This document shows positions 4,343 to 5,229 of a stretch of 5,229 nt of DNA, piece after piece. The DNA lies in the NCBI GenBank assembly GCA_964464635.1, contig CAYXGT010000127.1:1-5229 (forward strand). Reading direction: 5' to 3'. Within the stretch, counting starts at the first letter, position 1. Each line of letters starts with the position of its first letter. The notes below the pieces were generated by a model. The model was not told where the DNA came from, made no database searches, and saw only the letters and a program-made list of their open reading frames with translations. Both the position numbers and the translations under genes were made by a program. Source of the DNA: CAYLMG01 sp964464635 (GTDB lineage: Bacteria > Planctomycetota > Phycisphaerae > Sedimentisphaerales > Anaerobacaceae).

Positions 4343-5229
4343 ATGAAAAATATACTACTTATTCCCGGACTGATTTTAGTTTTTGCGACAACAAGCGTAC
4401 CAGCCGAAACGCGTTTGAATGTTGTTACAACTTTACCTGACTATGCTTTTCTGGCTAAATACGTCGGCGGCGAGCGGGTCTCTGTCAGAGCTATTGTCAG
4501 GGGCGACCAGGATGCACATTTTATTCGACCGAAGCCTTCTTTTGCCACGGCATTGCGGAAAGCTGATGTTCTTGTTGCTACAGGATTGGATTTAGAGTTG
4601 TGGATACAGACTGTAATAGACAATTCCGGTAATGGAAAGATTCGCAGCGGTCAGGCTGGTTATGTATCCGTATCTGCCGGCATGAATTTATTGGAAAAAC
4701 CTAAGACAATGTCGAGGGCCGAAGGCGGAGTTCATATTTATGGCAATCCTCATCTAACCTGTAGTCCTATTAATATGAAAATAGCTGCTAAAAATATAGC
4801 TACGGGACTGATTAAAAACGACCTGAAAGGCAAGGAGGTTTATCTGCAAAACCTCAAGAAATTGCATAAAGAGCTCGACGAGCGGTTGTTTGGAAAAAAA
4901 CTTGTGGAAATGTTGGGTTCCGATATATTGTGCAGTCTTGCTGAGCAGGGCAGGTTAATACCCTTTTTAGAAAAGCAGACTTTCGAAGGCAAGGCTTTAA
5001 TCGAATATCTGGACGGCTGGATGGGAAAGATGCTGCCGCTAAGGGGCACAGCTATTGTTACATATCATAAAAACTGGATTTACTTTATTAAGATGTTCGG
5101 CCTGGAAGAAGCCGGAACTGTAGAACCAAAACCGGGAATACCCCCTTCAGCGAAACATGTAAGTGAACTGATTAACCTTATGAGGGAAAGAGACATCAAA
5201 ATTATTTTAGCCGCCAACTACTTTGATGA
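4343..5229 (+). CDS. znuA: ZnuA/TroA-type periplasmic metal-binding protein of an ABC transporter (3' end missing)
   Basis: The frame is open for 295 codons to the right edge and has no stop, so the gene is cut, probably near its end. A signal peptide covers about 1-21 (likely cut VPA/ET). The mature protein begins LNVVTTLPDYAFLAKYVGG, typical of cluster A-I solute-binding proteins. GDQDAHFIRPKPS (54-66) supplies the first ligand His59 (family pattern DPHxYxPxP) and is followed by KADVLVATGLDLE. NPHLTCSP (135-142) supplies His137, and TYHKNWIYF (240-248) supplies His242. The fourth, acidic ligand may be D295 in ANYFD, by position. The long His-rich loop common in ZnuA is absent; only H131 lies nearby. 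The protein delivers zinc or manganese to an inner-membrane ABC permease, whose genes would lie beyond the edge. AAAGGAG is 10 bases before the ATG, 20 bp after the porin stop. The metal is inferred from context. Confidence 0.87.
   Translation, partial: MKNILLIPGLILVFATTSVPAETRLNVVTTLPDYAFLAKYVGGERVSVRAIVRGDQDAHFIRPKPSFATALRKADVLVATGLDLELWIQTVIDNSGNGKIRSGQAGYVSVSAGMNLLEKPKTMSRAEGGVHIYGNPHLTCSPINMKIAAKNIATGLIKNDLKGKEVYLQNLKKLHKELDERLFGKKLVEMLGSDILCSLAEQGRLIPFLEKQTFEGKALIEYLDGWMGKMLPLRGTAIVTYHKNWIYFIKMFGLEEAGTVEPKPGIPPSAKHVSELINLMRERDIKIILAANYFD

Noticed and set aside
4441..5049. Minus-strand ORFs within the ZnuA-type gene
   Set aside because: The plus strand is open throughout and carries the ordered metal-ligand motifs.

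Overview
The window looks like a chromosomal segment of a Gram-negative (diderm) bacterium of moderate GC content. A signal-peptide-bearing porin-like protein and a periplasmic metal-binding protein are both encoded. The divergence of the proteins from proteobacterial versions would suit a Planctomycetota/Phycisphaerae-like lineage, but that placement is an impression, not something the sequence proves. I see no tRNA, rRNA, CRISPR array, insertion sequence or pseudogene.

Left part (1-1104, minus strand): a housekeeping pair. ribF (riboflavin kinase/FAD synthetase, 323 aa) is followed 41 bp downstream by the first 30 codons of a translational GTPase of the TypA/BipA type, which runs off the left edge. 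A good sigma70-type promoter for ribF lies at 1154-1182.

Centre (1105-1290): a divergent control region. It carries a striking operator at 1188-1206: a perfect 7-1-7 inverted repeat of the Fur-family format, overlapped by a second palindrome sharing the same half-site. It covers the -35 element of a rightward promoter with a perfect TATAAT box.

Right part (1291-5229, plus strand): a metal-acquisition locus, most likely zinc. In order: (1) a 248-aa six-helix membrane protein with histidine-rich loops and an internal duplication, which I cannot assign to a known family; (2) a Fur-family regulator, probably Zur, overlapping gene 1 by 4 bp with a TTG start; (3) a 100-aa exported or anchored protein with a His-rich and CxxC segment; (4) a 466-aa coiled-coil porin-like outer membrane protein; (5) a ZnuA-type (cluster A-I) metal-binding protein, cut by the right edge. 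A rho-independent terminator and a candidate extended -10 promoter sit between genes 3 and 4, so the locus may be two transcription units.

A working model, which is inference: metal enters through the porin, is bound in the periplasm by the ZnuA-like protein and perhaps the small CxxC protein, and crosses the inner membrane either by an ABC permease encoded beyond the right edge or by the six-helix protein. The Fur-family protein represses the locus when metal is plentiful. The six-helix protein and the small CxxC protein are the least explained and most interesting parts.
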